Shown here: piece after piece, positions 62,472 through 64,000 of the stretch
Layout: every line of letters starts with the position of its first letter
Numbering within the stretch: position 1 is the first letter of the stretch
Origin: Fluviicoccus keumensis
GTDB lineage: Bacteria > Pseudomonadota > Gammaproteobacteria > Pseudomonadales > Moraxellaceae
Assembly: GCF_004217445.1 (NCBI RefSeq)
Contig: NZ_SHKX01000010.1
Coordinates: forward strand, 186,001 to 250,000
Length of the DNA stretch: 64,000 bases
Direction: 5' to 3'
Notes under the pieces: generated by a model
Told to the model about the DNA's origin: nothing
The model's database searches: none
What the model saw: only the letters and a program-made list of their open reading frames with translations
Program-made: the position numbers and the translations under genes

Positions 62472-63874
62472 CCATGAACCCGCTGGCGCTGATTGTTGAT
62501 GACGAACCCGACATTCGGGAGTTGCTGGAAATCACCTTGAACCGGATGCAGATTGACTGCTGCCTGGCCGAGTCCGTTTCGCAGGCGCACGCCTTGCTGG
62601 AGAAGCATCGCTTTGCGCTATGCCTGACGGACATGAATCTACCTGACGGCAGCGGCATCGACCTTGTCCAGCATATCCAGAAGCATCACCCGCAAACACC
62701 CGTCGCGGTAATCACGGCTTACGGCAGCATGGAAACCGCCGTGATCGCCCTCAAGGCCGGCGCCTTTGACTTTGTTTCCAAGCCGGTGGAGCTTGGACAC
62801 TTGCGCGAACTGGTCCGCAGCGCCCTCCAGCTGGCAACCCCGGCCGGCCAGGCGAACGCCACGGAAGAAGATGCGCGATTACTGGGACAATCGGCGCCCA
62901 TCCGGGAGTTGAAGGAAACCATTCGCAAGCTGGCGCGCAGCCAGGCGCCGGTTTATATCAGCGGCGAATCCGGGACCGGCAAGGAAGTGGTCGCGCGCCT
63001 GATTCATGATTGGGGGCCTCGGGCCGCCAAACCCTTCATCCCGGTCAATTGCGGCGCCATCCCGTCAGAACTGATGGAAAGCGAATTCTTCGGACACAAG
63101 AAAGGCAGCTTTACCGGCGCTACGGAAGACAAGCAGGGATTATTCCAGGCCGCTCATGAAGGCACCTTGTTTCTGGATGAAGTCGCTGATCTGCCGCTGG
63201 CCATGCAAGTCAAACTGCTGCGCACCATTCAGGAAAAAACGGTTCGCCCGGTCGGGCACTCCAAGGAAATCCCGGTCAACGTCCGCATCCTGAGCGCCAC
63301 GCACAAGGATCTGGCGGCGGAAGTGGCTGCCGGCCGCTTCCGGCAGGATCTTTTCTATCGGATTAATGTGATCCAGGTGCGTATTCCGGCTCTGCGCGAG
63401 CGTGGAAACGACATCATTTATCTGGCCGAAACCTTTCTGGGCCGCTTGAGCGCGGACTGGGGCATCCGACAGCCCTCCCTGAACGCCGCCGCGAAAGAAG
63501 CACTGAAAAGCTACCCTTTCCCCGGCAACGTGCGGGAGTTGCAGAATACCCTGGAGCGGGCGCTCACTCTCTGCGACGGCAACACCATTTTGCCGGAACA
63601 CTTGCAGTTGCAAGAGGTGTCCCATGATGATGCCGCCGCCGGCACGCCCACCCCTTTGAGCGTTCCTGCCCTGGACCCTTCCGCTGCGGGCAACTCGCTG
63701 GAGGATTACCTGATGTCCGTGGAAAAGAGCATGATCCTCAAAGCGCTGGACGAAACGCGCTGGAACCGCACGGCGGCCGCCCGCAAGCTGGGCATGACCT
63801 TCCGCTCACTCCGCTACCGGCTGAAAAAGCTGGGTCTGGATGATGGTTCCGACACGGATGACAGCGAGAGCTAG
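62468..63874 (+). CDS. pilR: sigma-54-dependent response regulator PilR
   Basis: A 468-residue NtrC-type activator: receiver domain (1-120, phospho-acceptor Asp55 in CLTDMNLPDGSG), AAA+ domain with GESGTGKEV (from 166), the GAFTGA-type loop as GSFTGATEDKQG, and a Fis-type helix-turn-helix at the end, RWNRTAAARKLGMTFRSLRY. It drives pilin expression from sigma-54 promoters. The GSFTGA variant is common. Its stop overlaps the stop of convergent thiO. Confidence 0.95.
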   Translation: MTMNPLALIVDDEPDIRELLEITLNRMQIDCCLAESVSQAHALLEKHRFALCLTDMNLPDGSGIDLVQHIQKHHPQTPVAVITAYGSMETAVIALKAGAFDFVSKPVELGHLRELVRSALQLATPAGQANATEEDARLLGQSAPIRELKETIRKLARSQAPVYISGESGTGKEVVARLIHDWGPRAAKPFIPVNCGAIPSELMESEFFGHKKGSFTGATEDKQGLFQAAHEGTLFLDEVADLPLAMQVKLLRTIQEKTVRPVGHSKEIPVNVRILSATHKDLAAEVAAGRFRQDLFYRINVIQVRIPALRERGNDIIYLAETFLGRLSADWGIRQPSLNAAAKEALKSYPFPGNVRELQNTLERALTLCDGNTILPEHLQLQEVSHDDAAAGTPTPLSVPALDPSAAGNSLEDYLMSVEKSMILKALDETRWNRTAAARKLGMTFRSLRYRLKKLGLDDGSDTDDSES

Positions 63875-64000
63875 GCCATCCGACGCAAGGACGGTGAATA
63901 TGGGCTGGGGTCAATTTCGGGAGGCCTGCCGGTCATCAAGGCCGACAATAGTCGGGCTGATGCCGGCGCCAGCACCAGACCGTTACGGAACTGCCCGGTA
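63871..64000 (-). CDS. thiO: glycine oxidase ThiO, C-terminal end (partial)
   Basis: On the minus strand 42 codons end at TAG 63873-63871. The peptide TGQFRNGLVLAPASARLL continues LMTGRPPEIDPSPYSP, the conserved tail of the FAD-dependent glycine oxidase ThiO, which makes the imino acid for thiazole synthesis in thiamine formation. The 5' part lies outside the window. Genes for thiO often sit beside pilSR. Stop overlaps the pilR stop. Confidence 0.8.
   Translation of the reverse strand, partial: TGQFRNGLVLAPASARLLSALMTGRPPEIDPSPYSPSLRRMA

Overview
The window reads as chromosomal DNA of a high-GC Gram-negative bacterium, most likely a gamma- or betaproteobacterium. The support is gene order: mrcA divergent from pilMNOPQ-aroK-aroB-SPOR protein, pilB-pilC-pilD-coaE-yacG, and nadE-(PP0621-like)-pilS-pilR-thiO all follow the arrangement known from Pseudomonas and relatives. 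Outer-membrane functions (LpxR-type deacylase, PilQ secretin) and periplasmic lipoproteins confirm a diderm envelope. I cannot name the genus. There is no rRNA, prophage, insertion sequence or CRISPR array; one tRNA (Thr, CGT) is present. No stretch over 300 bases lacks a gene.

Layout. 0-2 kb: a REP-like inverted pair, a small membrane protein, an LpxR-like protein, a rhodanese. 2-6.2 kb: class II ribonucleotide reductase with NrdR-type and Anr/FNR-type sites upstream, then pgeF. 6.2-14.2 kb: penicillin-binding protein 1C and a 1932-residue alpha-2-macroglobulin with an intact thioester motif. 14.2-17.2 kb: glycosyltransferase, HD-domain protein, class I fructose-bisphosphatase. 17.2-22.2 kb: Bax-inhibitor-like protein, an orphan EF-hand membrane protein, an alpha/beta hydrolase divergent from a fatty-acid-hydroxylase-like protein, and a ComEA-like protein. 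22.4-27.0 kb: pilBCD-coaE-yacG. 27.0-35.8 kb: accessory, lipid-flavoured region with a DUF4403 lipoprotein, two TetR regulators with visible palindromic operators, three alpha/beta hydrolases, an SDR, a CDF metal exporter, a PF10118 di-iron-like protein and a metallo-beta-lactamase-fold hydrolase. 35.8-41 kb: YajQ, a hot-dog protein, a CPA2 antiporter, SlyX and Uup. 41-44.5 kb: a run of overlapping poorly known genes (lipoprotein, pterin-dehydratase-like, degenerate Bax-like, epoxide-hydrolase-like, START). 44.6-47.5 kb: hemE, a PAS-PAS-GGDEF diguanylate cyclase and a small Cys-rich protein. 47.5-57.7 kb: SPOR protein, aroB, aroK, pilQPONM and mrcA. 57.8-64 kb: rpmE, tRNA-Thr, an RDD protein, nadE, a PP0621-like protein, pilS, pilR and the 3' end of thiO.

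How the genes fit together. Three loci supply most of the type IV pilus machine: motor and platform (pilBCD), alignment complex and secretin (pilMNOPQ), and the two-component regulator of pilin expression (pilSR). The major pilin, PilT and PilU are not here. The diguanylate cyclase and YajQ suggest cyclic-di-GMP signalling but nothing ties them directly to pili. The alpha-2-macroglobulin/PbpC pair, PgeF, PBP1A, the SPOR protein and SlyX are envelope and cell-wall functions. The most promising uncharacterised material is the TetR/PF10118/esterase group at 32.3-35.1 kb, which shares an operator-like palindrome; the TetR/hydrolase/SDR group at 28.6-31.3 kb; and the overlapping gene run at 41-44.5 kb. 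No finding here amounts to a clearly new defence or mobile system.
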